Positions 49,378 to 58,564 are shown, numbered from the stretch's first letter. The stretch is 64,000 nt of DNA from Limimaricola pyoseonensis (GCF_900102015.1 NZ_FNAT01000003.1:186001-250000); one strand, 5' to 3'. Notes: a model not told the origin generated them from the letters alone. Made by a program: numbers and translations.

Positions 49378-50178
49378 ATGGGGCAGGGCAACGCGCCGAT
49401 CATCGTGAAACGCAAGAAGGTCGTCGCCGGCGACGGCCATCACGGCGGGGCGTGGAAGGTCGCCTATGCCGATTTCGTCACCGCGATGATGGCCTTCTTC
49501 ATGCTGATGTGGCTCTTGAACGCCACCACCGAGCAGCAGCGCAAGGGCCTCGCCGACTACTTCGCCCCGACTATCGCGATCAGCCGCACCTCCGGCGGCG
49601 GCGCGCAGGTGCTCGACGGCTCGGCCCTGCACCAGACCCAGGCCATGAGCGAGAGCGGCACCGGCGCCGAGATCGGCGTCATGGGCGCGGTGCCGCTCGA
49701 CCTCGCCCCCGAGAAATCCTCTGGCGCGGCGCAGGCCGCCGAGGTGGCCGCGCTGCGCGCCGCCGAGGCGGTGCTGATCGGGCAGGGCGGCGAAAGCCTC
49801 GTCTCGCGCGAGGCGCTGCGCCATGTCGTCACCCGCCTCACCGACGAAGGTCTGGTGATCGAGATCTTCGCTCGCCCCGGCGCGCCGATCTTTGCGCCCG
49901 GCGCCGCCGAGCCGCTGCCGGTCACCGTCGAGCTTCTGGCCCTCGCCGCGCAGGCGGCGGGGCTGGTGCAGAACCCCGTGGGCCTCGGCGCGCATCTCGC
50001 CGCCCGTCCCGTGGTGCTGGCCGAGAACCCGGTCTGGCCGCTCTCGGCGGCCCGCGCCGACGCCGCGCGCCGCGCGCTCGAGACGGGCGGCGTCGCGCCC
50101 ATCCGCATCCGTCGCGTCACCGGGCACGCCGACCGCAGCGAACGCATCGAGATCACCCTGATCCGCACGGCGCGTTAG
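49378..50178 (+). CDS. motB: Flagellar motor stator protein MotB
   Basis: The 266-residue stator subunit has a single transmembrane helix, and the proton-binding aspartate lies in WKVAYADFVTAMMAFFMLMW (D32-33 region). A C-terminal OmpA-like peptidoglycan-binding domain (about 140-266) includes PLSAARADAARRAL and VTGHADRS. motA is not adjacent. It begins the rightward motB-flgE flagellar unit. Confidence 0.92.
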   Translation: MGQGNAPIIVKRKKVVAGDGHHGGAWKVAYADFVTAMMAFFMLMWLLNATTEQQRKGLADYFAPTIAISRTSGGGAQVLDGSALHQTQAMSESGTGAEIGVMGAVPLDLAPEKSSGAAQAAEVAALRAAEAVLIGQGGESLVSREALRHVVTRLTDEGLVIEIFARPGAPIFAPGAAEPLPVTVELLALAAQAAGLVQNPVGLGAHLAARPVVLAENPVWPLSAARADAARRALETGGVAPIRIRRVTGHADRSERIEITLIRTAR

Positions 50179-50189
50179 CCCGGCCTTAA
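50175..50189 (+). promoter_or_regulatory. CtrA-like site upstream of flgE
   Basis: TTAG-CCCGGCC-TTAA fits TTAA-N7-TTAA with one mismatch, overlaps the motB stop codon and lies 46 bp before flgE. Confidence 0.45.
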
Positions 50190-50235
50190 GCCCGCCCGTC
50201 TAGGCTCTCTCCCGACAGCCACCGGAAGGGCCACC

Positions 50236-51792
50236 ATGACCATCTCCTCCTCGCTTGGCGCGGGCGTCGCCGGGCTCGCCGCCAACGCCCAGCGCCTCGC
50301 CACCATCTCCGACAACATCGCCAACTCCGCCACCCACGGCTATCGCCGCGCCGTGACCGATTTCCATTCTCTGGTGCTCGAGGGCGGCGGCGGCGGCGGG
50401 CGCTACGTCGCGGGCGGCGTCGCCACCAGCACCCAGCGGCTGATCGACACGGGCGGCGCGCTCTCGGCCTCCTCCAACCCGACCGACCTCGCGGTGCGCG
50501 GCCGCGGCTTCCTGCCGGTCGCGGCCAACGCCAACGACGCGGGGGCGGGCGATTTCCGGCTGGTGACCACCGGCTCCTTCCGCACCGATTCCGCGGGCTA
50601 CCTGCGCAGCCCCGACGGGCAGGTGCTGCTCGGCTGGCCCGCCGCCGCCGATGGCACCATCGGCGCCATGCCGCGCGACTCGGCGCTGGCGCTCGCGCCT
50701 GTGCGGGTGCCCACCGGCGCGCTCTCGGGCCAGCCCACCACCGAGGTGGCGCTGGGCGTCAACCTGCCCGCCACCGCCACGCAGGACGGCGCCGACGGCC
50801 TGCCCGAAAACCTGAGCGTCGAGTATTACGACAATCTCGGCGCGCCGCAGCGGCTCGACCTGACCTTCACGCCGCAGCTTCCCGCCCCCGGCGCCGCCGA
50901 CACCAACGCCTGGACCCTGCAGGTCGCCGATGCCGCCTCGGGCGGCGCGGTGATCGGCGAATACGACATCGCCTTCTCGGCCGACCGTGCCGCCGGCGGC
51001 CGGATCGAGAGCGTCATCGCCACCACCGGCGGCGGCTACGACCCGGCCACCGGCCGGCTCGAGGTCGCGGCGGCGGGCGGGCCGATCGGCCTGACCATCG
51101 GCCGCCCCGGCGAGATCGGCGGCCTGTCGCAGCTGGGCGACGCCTTCGCGCCGCTCTCGGTCGAACGCGACGGCGCGCCCACCGGCAACCTCGCCTCGGT
51201 CGAGGTCGATGCCGGCGGCTACGTCCACGCCCATTACGACAACGGCACCAGCCGCCGCATCTTCCAGGTGCCGCTGGTCGACGTCGCCAACCCCAACGGC
51301 CTGATGACCCATGACGGCCAGAGCTATTCCGTCAGCGCCGAGAGCGGGGCGATGCTCCTGTGGGACGCGGGCGACGGCCCGGTGGGCGAGGTGGCTGGCT
51401 TCGCGCGCGAGGAATCCGCCGTCGACGTCGCCGAGGAGCTGACCCAGCTGATCCAGACCCAGCGCGCCTATTCCTCGAACGCCAAGGTGATCCAGACCGT
51501 CGAGTTGTCCTTGGCCGAGGAGACCGACTTGCCGGTCGAGATCTCGGTCTGGGTCTTGGAGAGGCTGGAGTTGATGCCCTTGAGGGTCTGCAGCGCGACC
51601 ATCGCGCCGTTGTTGGTCAGAATGCTCGACATGTTGCGTCGTCCTTCGTCGCGGCGGCTTTCGCGCGCCGGGTTGCGGAAGATCGCCAGCGCGCTCTGCG
51701 CGGGCGGGACGGCCGTTCTGACGCCGGGCGGACCGGGGGATGCCCCGCCGCGATGGGCCCGTTATGGCAGGCCGGGATTAAGCCGGCCCTAA
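50236..51792 (+). CDS. flgE: Flagellar hook protein FlgE with chimeric C-terminal tail
   Basis: The frame encodes 518 residues. Residues 1 to about 421 are FlgE: the N-terminal rod/hook motif with ATISDNIANSATHGYRR, the hook core, and the C-terminal LIQTQRAYSSNAKVIQTV. Normal FlgE ends about 12-15 residues later. Here, from about 51500, the DNA is the reverse complement of a flagellin gene start, and the frame reads through it, giving about 98 unrelated residues (ELSLAEETDLPVEISVW onward). The conserved C-terminal helix needed for hook assembly is therefore cut. flgK and flgL, often next, are absent. GGAAGG precedes the ATG. Confidence 0.8.
   Translation: MTISSSLGAGVAGLAANAQRLATISDNIANSATHGYRRAVTDFHSLVLEGGGGGGRYVAGGVATSTQRLIDTGGALSASSNPTDLAVRGRGFLPVAANANDAGAGDFRLVTTGSFRTDSAGYLRSPDGQVLLGWPAAADGTIGAMPRDSALALAPVRVPTGALSGQPTTEVALGVNLPATATQDGADGLPENLSVEYYDNLGAPQRLDLTFTPQLPAPGAADTNAWTLQVADAASGGAVIGEYDIAFSADRAAGGRIESVIATTGGGYDPATGRLEVAAAGGPIGLTIGRPGEIGGLSQLGDAFAPLSVERDGAPTGNLASVEVDAGGYVHAHYDNGTSRRIFQVPLVDVANPNGLMTHDGQSYSVSAESGAMLLWDAGDGPVGEVAGFAREESAVDVAEELTQLIQTQRAYSSNAKVIQTVELSLAEETDLPVEISVWVLERLELMPLRVCSATIAPLLVRMLDMLRRPSSRRLSRAGLRKIASALCAGGTAVLTPGGPGDAPPRWARYGRPGLSRP
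51468..51632 (-). pseudogene. fliC: 5' fragment of a flagellin gene (fliC), truncated by the flgE junction
   Basis: Reading leftward from the ATG at 51632, the peptide opens MSSILTNNGAMVALQTLKGI and continues through ISTGKSVSSAKDNS, the conserved D0 start of Rhodobacterales flagellins, up to about residue 47 (STVW). It then passes into flgE antisense sequence and stops after 54 residues. GAAGGA is correctly placed before the ATG. Everything beyond the first helix of a several-hundred-residue protein is missing. See the flgE entry for the reciprocal truncation. Confidence 0.9.
51778..51792 (-). promoter_or_regulatory. CtrA-like site upstream of the flagellin remnant
   Basis: On the minus strand this reads TTAG-GGCCGGC-TTAA, the same one-mismatch variant as before flgE, and it overlaps the flgN-like stop codon. 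It lies about 145 bp before the flagellin ATG. Confidence 0.4.
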
Positions 51793-52097
51793 CGCCGCGC
51801 GCCGGGATCGCGCGGATTGGAGTCGATTCCGGCGCGTCGGCCGTCGGGGCCGTAGGTGGCGAAGCCGGCCCGCGCCTGCGTCCGGGCGCGGGTCTGCGCC
51901 ATCGCGGCGCGCATCCCCTCCATCGCGGCGCGCAGCAGGCCGGCATTGCGCGCAAGCTCGGGCGCCAGGGCGCGCGCCTCGTCCGGGGTCAGCGTCCCGG
52001 CCAGCGCCGCCTTGCGCCGGGCGAGATCGCCGAGCCGGTCATGCGCGCCCGCGCGCAACAGGGCGCGTTCCTCGGCCAGAAGGGCGGCGAGGCTCAT
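51789..52097 (-). CDS. Small FlgN-like flagellar protein
   Basis: This is a 102-residue helical, charged protein ([40 protein letters not shown]). Size, heptad-like leucine/alanine pattern and location next to flgJ and flagellin suggest a FlgN-type export chaperone for hook-associated proteins, but sequence similarity alone is weak. Its start overlaps the flgJ-like stop (ATGA). Confidence 0.6.
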   Translation of the reverse strand: MSLAALLAEERALLRAGAHDRLGDLARRKAALAGTLTPDEARALAPELARNAGLLRAAMEGMRAAMAQTRARTQARAGFATYGPDGRRAGIDSNPRDPGARR

Positions 52098-52375
52098 GGC
52101 GCGCCCGCCGCGTTGCGCGACAGCGAGCGGTAGAGCGCGTCGGCCAGCCCGATGCCGCCGGCGGCGGTGATGCGCTCGGCCTGCGCCTCGACGAGGAAGG
52201 AGCGGAACTGCTCCTCGCCCGCGCCGCCGCCCCAGCCCGAGGGCGCGGCGCCGAGGCCGGCGGTCTTGAGCATCTCGGCCAGAAAGCCGGTCTCGAGCCT
52301 CTGCGCGGCGGCGCGGAGGGGGTCCGGGGCGGCGGCGGGCGGTGCCTGCGGCGGGATGGCGGTCAGCGGGGTCAT
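52094..52375 (-). CDS. flgJ: FlgJ-like rod-binding protein (no muramidase domain)
   Basis: The 93-residue protein consists of a single rod-binding domain: AAAQRLETGFLAEMLKTAGLG, then EEQFRSFLVEAQAERITAAGGIGLADALYRSL. It corresponds to the N-terminal half of enterobacterial FlgJ, which caps the growing rod; the peptidoglycan hydrolase half is absent, as is usual in Alphaproteobacteria. It is divergent from fliK. Confidence 0.85.
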   Translation of the reverse strand: MTPLTAIPPQAPPAAAPDPLRAAAQRLETGFLAEMLKTAGLGAAPSGWGGGAGEEQFRSFLVEAQAERITAAGGIGLADALYRSLSRNAAGAP

Positions 52376-52417
52376 GGGCGCTCCTGTTGCGGATCGGCGC
52401 GAGGATCGGCCGTGGCG

Positions 52418-52432
52418 GTAAAGATCGGGTAA
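52418..52432. promoter_or_regulatory. Degenerate CtrA-like site between flgJ and fliK
   Basis: GTAA-AGATCGG-GTAA keeps the 7-bp spacing of a CtrA box with one mismatch in each half, in the divergent promoter region of flgJ and fliK. This is weak evidence by itself. Confidence 0.25.
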
Positions 52433-52444
52433 GCCTTGCCGGGC

Positions 52445-53614
52445 ATGATGGGCGCGTCCCTGCCCGAGGTCCGAATGCAGCTGCCCGCCGCCCTGTCGCC
52501 CGCCGCGCCGCCCGCCGCGCCGCCCGCCGCGCCGCCCGGCCCGCCGCCCGGCCCGCCGAAGCCTGCCTTGCCGTCTGAGAGGGGTGGCGGCGGATTCGCC
52601 GCGGCATTGCGCGCCGAGACGGGGGGCGACGAGCGGCCGGGGGAGGCCGTCGGGCCGGAGTCGGCCGGTGAGGAAGGCGGAGAGCCGGAGGTTTTGGAGG
52701 AGGCCGGGGGCGAGGGCTTGGGGGGTGAGGATCGCCCGCGGCTCGAACCCCGCGCCGAAGCGCCTGAAGAGGACACGGAGACAGGGCCGAACGGCGCGGC
52801 CGTGCCTGCCGTCGGGCATGGCCCGGACGGTCCGGCGCGGGGCGCGGGCCATGAGGAGGGGCCGGACCCGCCGGGAGCGGCGCCGGGGGGCAAGGCTCCC
52901 GGCGGTCAGGGCGCAGGCGTGGCCACCGGGCCGGCGGCGCTGCTGGCATTGGCGGCGGGCGAGCGCGCGGGCGGGGGGATGACGCAGGACGCAAAGGCGC
53001 CCGAGGCACGACTCGCCGCCGCGAGCGATATTGCGATGGGGCCCATGCTGCCGGCCCCGGCGCCACGGCAGTCCGGCCCGGCGGCACGGCCCGCGACCGA
53101 GGTCGCGCCGCTGGCCGAACCGGCGGGCGATGTCGGGTCGGGCGCGACGGGCGGCGAGGTGGCGGCGCAGGCCGAGCCGCGGGCAGAGGCCCCGCGCGCC
53201 GCCGCGCTGCCACGGCTGGTCGCCGCGCAGGTCGCGGTGCTGGTCCAGCCGCAAGCCGCACCGCAGGGCGGCGCGGCGACCGGGCTCAGCATCGACCTGC
53301 AGGAGCTGGGGCGGCTGGCGCTGCAGGTCGAGAGCGCGGGCGACCGCGTCACGCTGACCCTGCAGGCCGAGCGGCCCGAGACCGAGGCGCTGCTGCGCCG
53401 CCACCTGCAGGAGCTGGCGCAGGAGCTGCGTGCCGAGGGGTGGGAGACCATCGACCTGAACTTCGCCGGGCGGGAGGACCGCCCCGCGCCCGATCCGGAC
53501 GATCCCGGCGCAGAGGCCGCGCCGGGGCCGGAGACGCGGCCCGCCAGGGCCGTTTTCGTGCCTCTGGGGACGGGCGCTGCGGGCGGGGCGGCGGGTCTCG
53601 ACCTGCGGCTGTGA
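52445..53614 (+). CDS. fliK: Flagellar hook-length control protein FliK
   Basis: The 389-residue molecular ruler has a disordered N-terminal two-thirds rich in A, P, G and E (including PAAP/PGPP repeats) and a C-terminal FliK domain, GLSIDLQELGRLALQVESAG through LRRHLQELAQELRAEGWETI. This two-part layout is typical: the first part senses length, the second switches export specificity. Start could be 52445 or 52448; TTG at 52436 is less likely. flgD follows 13 bp after the stop, and flgE is its substrate partner. Confidence 0.85.
   Translation: MMGASLPEVRMQLPAALSPAAPPAAPPAAPPGPPPGPPKPALPSERGGGGFAAALRAETGGDERPGEAVGPESAGEEGGEPEVLEEAGGEGLGGEDRPRLEPRAEAPEEDTETGPNGAAVPAVGHGPDGPARGAGHEEGPDPPGAAPGGKAPGGQGAGVATGPAALLALAAGERAGGGMTQDAKAPEARLAAASDIAMGPMLPAPAPRQSGPAARPATEVAPLAEPAGDVGSGATGGEVAAQAEPRAEAPRAAALPRLVAAQVAVLVQPQAAPQGGAATGLSIDLQELGRLALQVESAGDRVTLTLQAERPETEALLRRHLQELAQELRAEGWETIDLNFAGREDRPAPDPDDPGAEAAPGPETRPARAVFVPLGTGAAGGAAGLDLRL
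52499..52558 (+). repeat. 12-bp tandem repeats in fliK
   Basis: Three exact copies of CCCGCCGCGCCG (52499-52534), then two exact copies of CCCGGCCCGCCG (52535-52558), in frame. They encode PAAP x3 and PGPP x2. Units of 12 bp change the ruler by four residues without frameshift. Confidence 0.9.
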
Positions 53615-53627
53615 GAAGGAGAACGAG

Positions 53628-54320
53628 ATGACCGAGATTGTTCCGACCATGCCCGCCGCTTCGGCCGTGCCGGCCGCGCCGACCCCGGCGGCAGGGGCGG
53701 CGGGGGCCACCGGCGCCGGGCCGGTGCTGAACCCCGAATTCGACACCTTTCTCAAGATGCTGACCGCGCAGATCCGCAACCAGGACCCGCTTTCGCCGAT
53801 GGATTCGGCCGATTACGCGGTGCAGCTCGCCACCTTTTCGGGGGTCGAGCAGCAGATCCGGGGCAACGAGCTTCTGGGGCAGATGCTGGAGCGCACGGGC
53901 GGCGGCGGGCTGGCCGACCTGTCGGGCTGGGTCGGGCGCGAGGTGCGCGCGGCGATGCCGGTGCAGCTGTCGGGGCAGGCGATGCGGCTCGAGCTTGCGC
54001 CCGCGCCGGGGGCCGAGAGCGCCGAGCTGGTGGTCACAGATGCCGGCGGCCGCGTGGTCGGGCGGCACGGGCTGGGGCCCGGGGCGCAGAGCATAGACTG
54101 GGCTGGCGGCACCGACGCCGAGGGGCGGCCGCTGCCCGAGGGGCTCTACGATTTCGAGGTCGTCAGCTTCGCGGGGGGCGCCGAGATCGCGCGCGAGACG
54201 GTCGAGACCTATGGGCGGGTGCGCGAGGTGCGGCTCGGCCCCGAGGGACCGGTGCTGCGGCTCGAGGGCGGGGCGGAGGTCGCGCCGGGCGCGGTGAGCG
54301 CGCTGCGCGAGGGAGGGTAG
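53628..54320 (+). CDS. flgD: Flagellar hook assembly scaffold FlgD
   Basis: The 230-residue hook cap has a low-complexity N-terminus, then the FlgD core FDTFLKMLTAQIRNQDPLSPMDSADYAVQLATFSGVEQQ, a FlgD Ig-like region, and VSFAGGAEIARETVETYGRV at the end. It caps the hook while FlgE polymerises. GAAGGAGA precedes the ATG. The following 189 bp to ubiB are GC-rich with inverted repeats but no T-run terminator. Confidence 0.93.
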   Translation: MTEIVPTMPAASAVPAAPTPAAGAAGATGAGPVLNPEFDTFLKMLTAQIRNQDPLSPMDSADYAVQLATFSGVEQQIRGNELLGQMLERTGGGGLADLSGWVGREVRAAMPVQLSGQAMRLELAPAPGAESAELVVTDAGGRVVGRHGLGPGAQSIDWAGGTDAEGRPLPEGLYDFEVVSFAGGAEIARETVETYGRVREVRLGPEGPVLRLEGGAEVAPGAVSALREGG

Positions 54321-54509
54321 GGTCGGATCGGGGGAAACGGAGCCGATTCCGGTGGCTCCCGGCCGCCGGCCGGGCCGGCCGCGGGGCGTAGGATGGCCGG
54401 GTGCGATCCGGATGATCGGCGGCGTCGTGCGGGAAGGTCCGGGCGATACGCCGCCGGGGAGAACGGAGACCGGATCGTGGCGGAGATGCGACCGGCCGGC
54501 CGCGAGGGC

Positions 54510-56045
54510 CTAGACCAGCGAGGCGATCCAGCCCGCCGCCGCCGTCAGCCCGGCGCCGATGGCGACCCAGGCGAGGGGGGGCATCTCGCGCTTGGGGGCG
54601 GGCGGCTCGGGGTGGCTCTGGCGCACCAGCGCCGCCTCGGCCAGAGCCGGCAGGCGCGGGCCGAAGCGCGACAGCACCTGCACGGTGCGGCCGAGATCGC
54701 GCGCCACCGCCTTGGGGCCGATGTTGTCGCGGATGTAATCCTCGACCACGGGGCGCGCCGCCTTCCAGATGTTGATATGCGGGTCGAGCGTGCGCGCGAC
54801 GCCCTCGACCACCACCATGGTGCGCTGCAGCAGGATCAGCTCCGTGCGGGTCTGCATGCCGAAGCGCTCGGTCACCTCGAACAGGTAATTCAGGAGCCGC
54901 GCCATCGAGATGCGCGAGGCGTCCATGCCGAAGATCGGCTCTCCGACGGCGCGCAGGGCGGAGGCGAAGGCGTCGACGTCGCGGTCGGCGGGGACGTAGC
55001 CCGCCTCGAAATGCACCTCGGCGACGCGGCGGTAATCCTTGCGGATGAAGCCGAAGATGATTTCGGCATAGACCCGGCGGGTGTACTCGTCGATCCGGCC
55101 CATGATGCCGAAATCGAGCGCGATCAGCGTGCCGTCCGGGCCGACCTTGAGGTTGCCCTGGTGCATGTCGCCGTGGAAGTAGCCGTCGCGCAGCGCGTGG
55201 CTCAGGAAGAGCTGCAGCACCCGCTCGGCAAGCCGCGCGCGGTCGTGGCCGGCGGCGTCGATCTCGGCGGTGCGCGCGGCCGAGATGCCCTCGACCCATT
55301 TCAGCGTCATCACCCGCCGGCCTGAGAGGTGCCAGTGCAGCGCCGGGACCTCGAAGCCCGCGTCGTCATGGGTGTTGGCGGCGAACTCGGCCGCGGCGGC
55401 GGCCTCGAGGCGCAGGTCCAGCTCGCCCAGCACCACGCTTTCGAAATGCGCGATCACCTCGACGGGGCGCAGACGGCGCGAGCCGGGCACCAGCCGCTCG
55501 ATCATCCGGGCGACGAAGTAGAAGGCGTCGATGTCGCGGCGGAAGGCCTTCTCGATGCCCGGGCGCAGCACCTTCACCGCCACCGTCTCGCCGGTCTCGG
55601 CCAGCCGCGCCTGGTGCACCTGCGCGATCGAGGCGGCAGCGACCGGCTCGGAGAACTCGGAGAAGAGCTTGTCGACCGGCTGGCCCAGCTCGATCGCGAC
55701 GGCGCGCTTGGCCTGCGCGGTCGGGAAGGGCGGCAGACGGTCCTGTAGGACGCGCAGCTGCACCGCGATCTCGTCGCCGACCACGTCCGGTCTGGTCGAG
55801 AGGATCTGGCCGAACTTGATGTAGGCAGGGCCCAGCGCGGTCAGCGCGCGGGTGGCGGGCGGCATCTCGGGGTCGCCCTCGTAGCCGAGCCAGCGGAACG
55901 GCGCGGCCAGCACCCGGATCGCCACGCGGAGCGGGCGCGGCGCGTCGAGCGCCTCGAGCACCTCGGCCATCGCGCCCGTGCGCTCGAAGGTGGCGCCGGT
56001 GCGGATCAGCCTCAGGAGATTGTGCGGCCCCCTCAGAGCTTCCAC
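54510..56045 (-). CDS. ubiB: Ubiquinone biosynthesis kinase-like protein UbiB
   Basis: The 511-residue atypical (ABC1/ADCK) kinase-like ATPase is required for ubiquinone synthesis. The ADCK KxGQ motif is [13 protein letters not shown], then [33 protein letters not shown]-like catalytic loop and [11 protein letters not shown] metal loop. The extreme C-terminus ([20 protein letters not shown]) is a membrane anchor. It lies downstream of ubiE with overlapping ends, making a ubiE-ubiB unit. Confidence 0.95.
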   Translation of the reverse strand: MEALRGPHNLLRLIRTGATFERTGAMAEVLEALDAPRPLRVAIRVLAAPFRWLGYEGDPEMPPATRALTALGPAYIKFGQILSTRPDVVGDEIAVQLRVLQDRLPPFPTAQAKRAVAIELGQPVDKLFSEFSEPVAAASIAQVHQARLAETGETVAVKVLRPGIEKAFRRDIDAFYFVARMIERLVPGSRRLRPVEVIAHFESVVLGELDLRLEAAAAAEFAANTHDDAGFEVPALHWHLSGRRVMTLKWVEGISAARTAEIDAAGHDRARLAERVLQLFLSHALRDGYFHGDMHQGNLKVGPDGTLIALDFGIMGRIDEYTRRVYAEIIFGFIRKDYRRVAEVHFEAGYVPADRDVDAFASALRAVGEPIFGMDASRISMARLLNYLFEVTERFGMQTRTELILLQRTMVVVEGVARTLDPHINIWKAARPVVEDYIRDNIGPKAVARDLGRTVQVLSRFGPRLPALAEAALVRQSHPEPPAPKREMPPLAWVAIGAGLTAAAGWIASLV

Positions 56046-56779
56046 CCCGAATGCAGACAGGCCACGCCCATCGTCAGGTTGCGGTACTTGGCGTTTTCGA
56101 AGCCCGCGTCGCGCACCATGCCGAGGAAGGTCTCCTGGTCGGGGAAGCGGCGGATCGACTCGACGAGGTACTGGTAGCTGTCGCGGTCGTTGGCGATCAG
56201 CTGGCCCATCGCCGGGATGACGTTGAAGCTGTAGAGGTCGTAGACCCGCTGCATCAGATCGTTCGGGATCTGGCTGAACTCCAGCACCATCAGCCGGCCG
56301 CCGGGGCGCAGCACGCGGTAGGCCTCTTCCAGCGCCTTCTCGGGCCGGGTGACGTTCCGGATGCCGAAGCTGATCGTGTAGACGTCGAAGCTGTTCGACG
56401 GGAAGGGCAGCGCCATGGCGTCGCCCACCACCCAGTCGAGGCTGTCTCCGAGCCGCTCGGCCTCGGCCCGCTTGCGGCCCTCGACCAGCATCGGCTCGGT
56501 CAGGTCGCAGACCGTGGCGTGGCCGTGGCCGGCGCGCTTGAGGAAGCGGAACGACACGTCGCCGGTGCCGCCGGCCACGTCCAGAAGCTCCTGCCCCGGG
56601 CGCGGCGCCAGCCAGTCCATCATCGCGTCCTTCCAGAGGCGATGGATGCCGGCGCTCATCACGTCGTTCATCACGTCGTAGCGCGAGGCGACGGAGGTGA
56701 ACACGCCGCGCACGCGGCCGGCCTTCTCCTCCTCGCGCACGGTCTGGTAGCCGAAATGGGTGGTCTGCTCTTCGCTCAA
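56033..56779 (-). CDS. ubiE: Ubiquinone/menaquinone methyltransferase UbiE
   Basis: The 248-residue SAM-dependent C-methyltransferase of quinone synthesis has motif [45 protein letters not shown], and [25 protein letters not shown] choose a TTG start at 56779 because it gives (M)[13 protein letters not shown], the normal family opening and length. The nearest ATG (56830) would add 17 residues and crowd the divergent mutM promoter. It overlaps ubiB by 13 bp. Confidence 0.9.
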   Translation of the reverse strand: MSEEQTTHFGYQTVREEEKAGRVRGVFTSVASRYDVMNDVMSAGIHRLWKDAMMDWLAPRPGQELLDVAGGTGDVSFRFLKRAGHGHATVCDLTEPMLVEGRKRAEAERLGDSLDWVVGDAMALPFPSNSFDVYTISFGIRNVTRPEKALEEAYRVLRPGGRLMVLEFSQIPNDLMQRVYDLYSFNVIPAMGQLIANDRDSYQYLVESIRRFPDQETFLGMVRDAGFENAKYRNLTMGVACLHSGWKL

Positions 56780-56860
56780 GGGTCTTGTCCCGTGCCGCCT
56801 CGCACCCTTGATAGGGCTCAGTGGCGGCATATAGGCCGCGGCAGCCGAAAGAAAGAACCC

Positions 56861-57712
56861 ATGCCCGAATTGCCGGAGGTCGAGACGGTTCGCCGCGGGC
56901 TCTTGCCCGCGATGGAGGGCCGCCGGATCGAGACCGCCCATGTGAACCGCCCCGACCTGCGCTGGCCCTTCCCCGAGCGGATGGCCGAGCGGCTGTCGGG
57001 CCAGCGGGTGGAGCGGCTGCGCCGGCGCTCGAAATACATCCTCGCCGATCTCTCGGGCGGCGAGACGCTGATCGTGCATCTGGGCATGTCGGGGCGGATG
57101 ACCGTCTCGGGCGTGAAGCTCGGGCGGTTTCACGTGGATCACCCGGCGCCCGGCAAGCACGACCACGTGGTGCTGGAGATGCAGGGCGGCGCGCGCGTCA
57201 CCTTCAACGACCCGCGCCGCTTCGGGGCGATGGACCTCGCGCCGACCGAGGCGCTCGAAGACCACCGGCTCCTGCGCGACATCGGGCCGGAGCCCTTGGG
57301 CAACCACTTCGACGAGTCCTATCTCGTGGCGCGGCTGAAGGGGCGGATGGTGCCGATCAAGACGGCGCTGCTGGACCAGAAGGTCGTGGCGGGCCTCGGC
57401 AACATCTATGTCTGCGAGGTGCTGCACCGCGCCGGCATCGACCCGCGCCGCAAGGCGGGCCGGATCTCGGAGGCGCGGATCGCGGCGCTGGTGCCCTTGG
57501 TGCGCGTGGTGCTGGAGGAGGCGATCGCGGCGGGGGGCTCCTCGCTCAAGGATTACCGGCAGGCCGACGGCGCGATGGGCTACTTCCAGCACGGCTTCAG
57601 GGTCTATGACCGCGAGGGCGCGCGCTGCCCGGCCGAGGGCTGCGAGGGCGAGATCGGCCGGATCGTGCAGGCGGGGCGCTCGACCTTCTGGTGCGCGAGC
57701 TGCCAAAAGTGA
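56861..57712 (+). CDS. mutM: Formamidopyrimidine-DNA glycosylase MutM (Fpg)
   Basis: The 283-residue base-excision repair enzyme removes 8-oxoguanine. The mature N-terminal proline nucleophile and E3 appear in [15 protein letters not shown] conserved lysine in SKYI, the NPRRFG-type NDPRRFG and the [16 protein letters not shown] helix follow. The C-terminal zinc finger has C-x4-C-x16-C-x2-C (CPAEGC ... CASC). It is divergent from ubiE. Confidence 0.97.
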   Translation: MPELPEVETVRRGLLPAMEGRRIETAHVNRPDLRWPFPERMAERLSGQRVERLRRRSKYILADLSGGETLIVHLGMSGRMTVSGVKLGRFHVDHPAPGKHDHVVLEMQGGARVTFNDPRRFGAMDLAPTEALEDHRLLRDIGPEPLGNHFDESYLVARLKGRMVPIKTALLDQKVVAGLGNIYVCEVLHRAGIDPRRKAGRISEARIAALVPLVRVVLEEAIAAGGSSLKDYRQADGAMGYFQHGFRVYDREGARCPAEGCEGEIGRIVQAGRSTFWCASCQK

Positions 57713-57787
57713 TCGGGCAGAGGTGACTTGAAGGCCCGGGCGCGGCGCGTCATCAATCCGGGAACCGCCGCTGCCCCGGAGAACCCC

Positions 57788-58564
57788 ATGGCCTACAAGA
57801 CCATCCTCGTCGAAACCTCGGACGACATCTGCAACGTCACGCTGAACCGCCCCGAGGCGATGAACGCCATCAACTCGGTGCTGCTGCGCGAGCTGGTGGC
57901 CGCGCTCGAGGAGGCCGACGCCTCCGACAAGGTGCGCTGCATCGTCGTGACCGGCTCCGACAAGGCCTTCGCCGCCGGGGCCGACGTGGCCGAGATGGCC
58001 GACCTCGGCTTCGTCGAGATGTATCGCCGCGCGCTCTACGCGGGCGACATGGCCAGGCTCGCGCGCATCCGCAAGCCGGTGGTCGCGGCCGTCGCGGGCT
58101 ACGCGCTGGGCGGCGGCTGCGAGCTGGCCATGGCCTGCGATTTCATCATCGCCGCCGACACCGCCAAGTTCGGCCAGCCGGAGGTCAATCTCGGCATCAT
58201 GTCGGGCATGGGCGGCAGCCAGCGGCTGACCCGCGCGGTGGGCAAGCCCAAGGCGATGGACATGCATCTGACGGGCCGCTTCATGTCGGCCGAGGAGGCC
58301 GAGCGCGCAGGCCTCGTCAGCCGCGTCGTGCCGGCGCGGCAGCTCGCGCAGGAGGCGCGGCAGGCCGCCGCCAAGATCGCCGAGAAGAGCCAGCTTTCGG
58401 TGCTCGCGATCAAGGAGGCGGTGAACCGCAGCCAGGAGCTGCCGCTGACCGAGGGGCTGGCCTATGAGCGGCGGCTGTTCGAGGCGCTGTTCTCGACCGA
58501 GGACCAGGCCGAGGGCATGGCCGCCTTCCGCGAGAAGCGCGAGCCGCAATACCGCGACCGCTGA
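57788..58564 (+). CDS. Enoyl-CoA hydratase (crotonase family)
   Basis: The 258-residue crotonase has an oxyanion hole formed by [12 protein letters not shown] and [15 protein letters not shown] with the first catalytic glutamate in GGCE; the second lies in [12 protein letters not shown]. Both acidic residues are present, consistent with hydration of 2-enoyl-CoA in fatty acid or aromatic degradation. The short-chain PaaF/Ech type fits best. It stands alone, 76 bp after mutM. Confidence 0.92.
   Translation: MAYKTILVETSDDICNVTLNRPEAMNAINSVLLRELVAALEEADASDKVRCIVVTGSDKAFAAGADVAEMADLGFVEMYRRALYAGDMARLARIRKPVVAAVAGYALGGGCELAMACDFIIAADTAKFGQPEVNLGIMSGMGGSQRLTRAVGKPKAMDMHLTGRFMSAEEAERAGLVSRVVPARQLAQEARQAAAKIAEKSQLSVLAIKEAVNRSQELPLTEGLAYERRLFEALFSTEDQAEGMAAFREKREPQYRDR

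Noticed and set aside
54321-54509. GC palindromes between flgD and ubiB as a terminator or mobile-element end
   Set aside because: Self-complementary GGCCGGCC-type runs occur but there is no T-tract, target duplication or transposase, so no function can be assigned.
57126-57141. parS-like GGTTTCACGTGGATCA in mutM
   Set aside because: 13 of 16 positions match but the right arm is broken. It is far from parAB and explained by the coding sequence.
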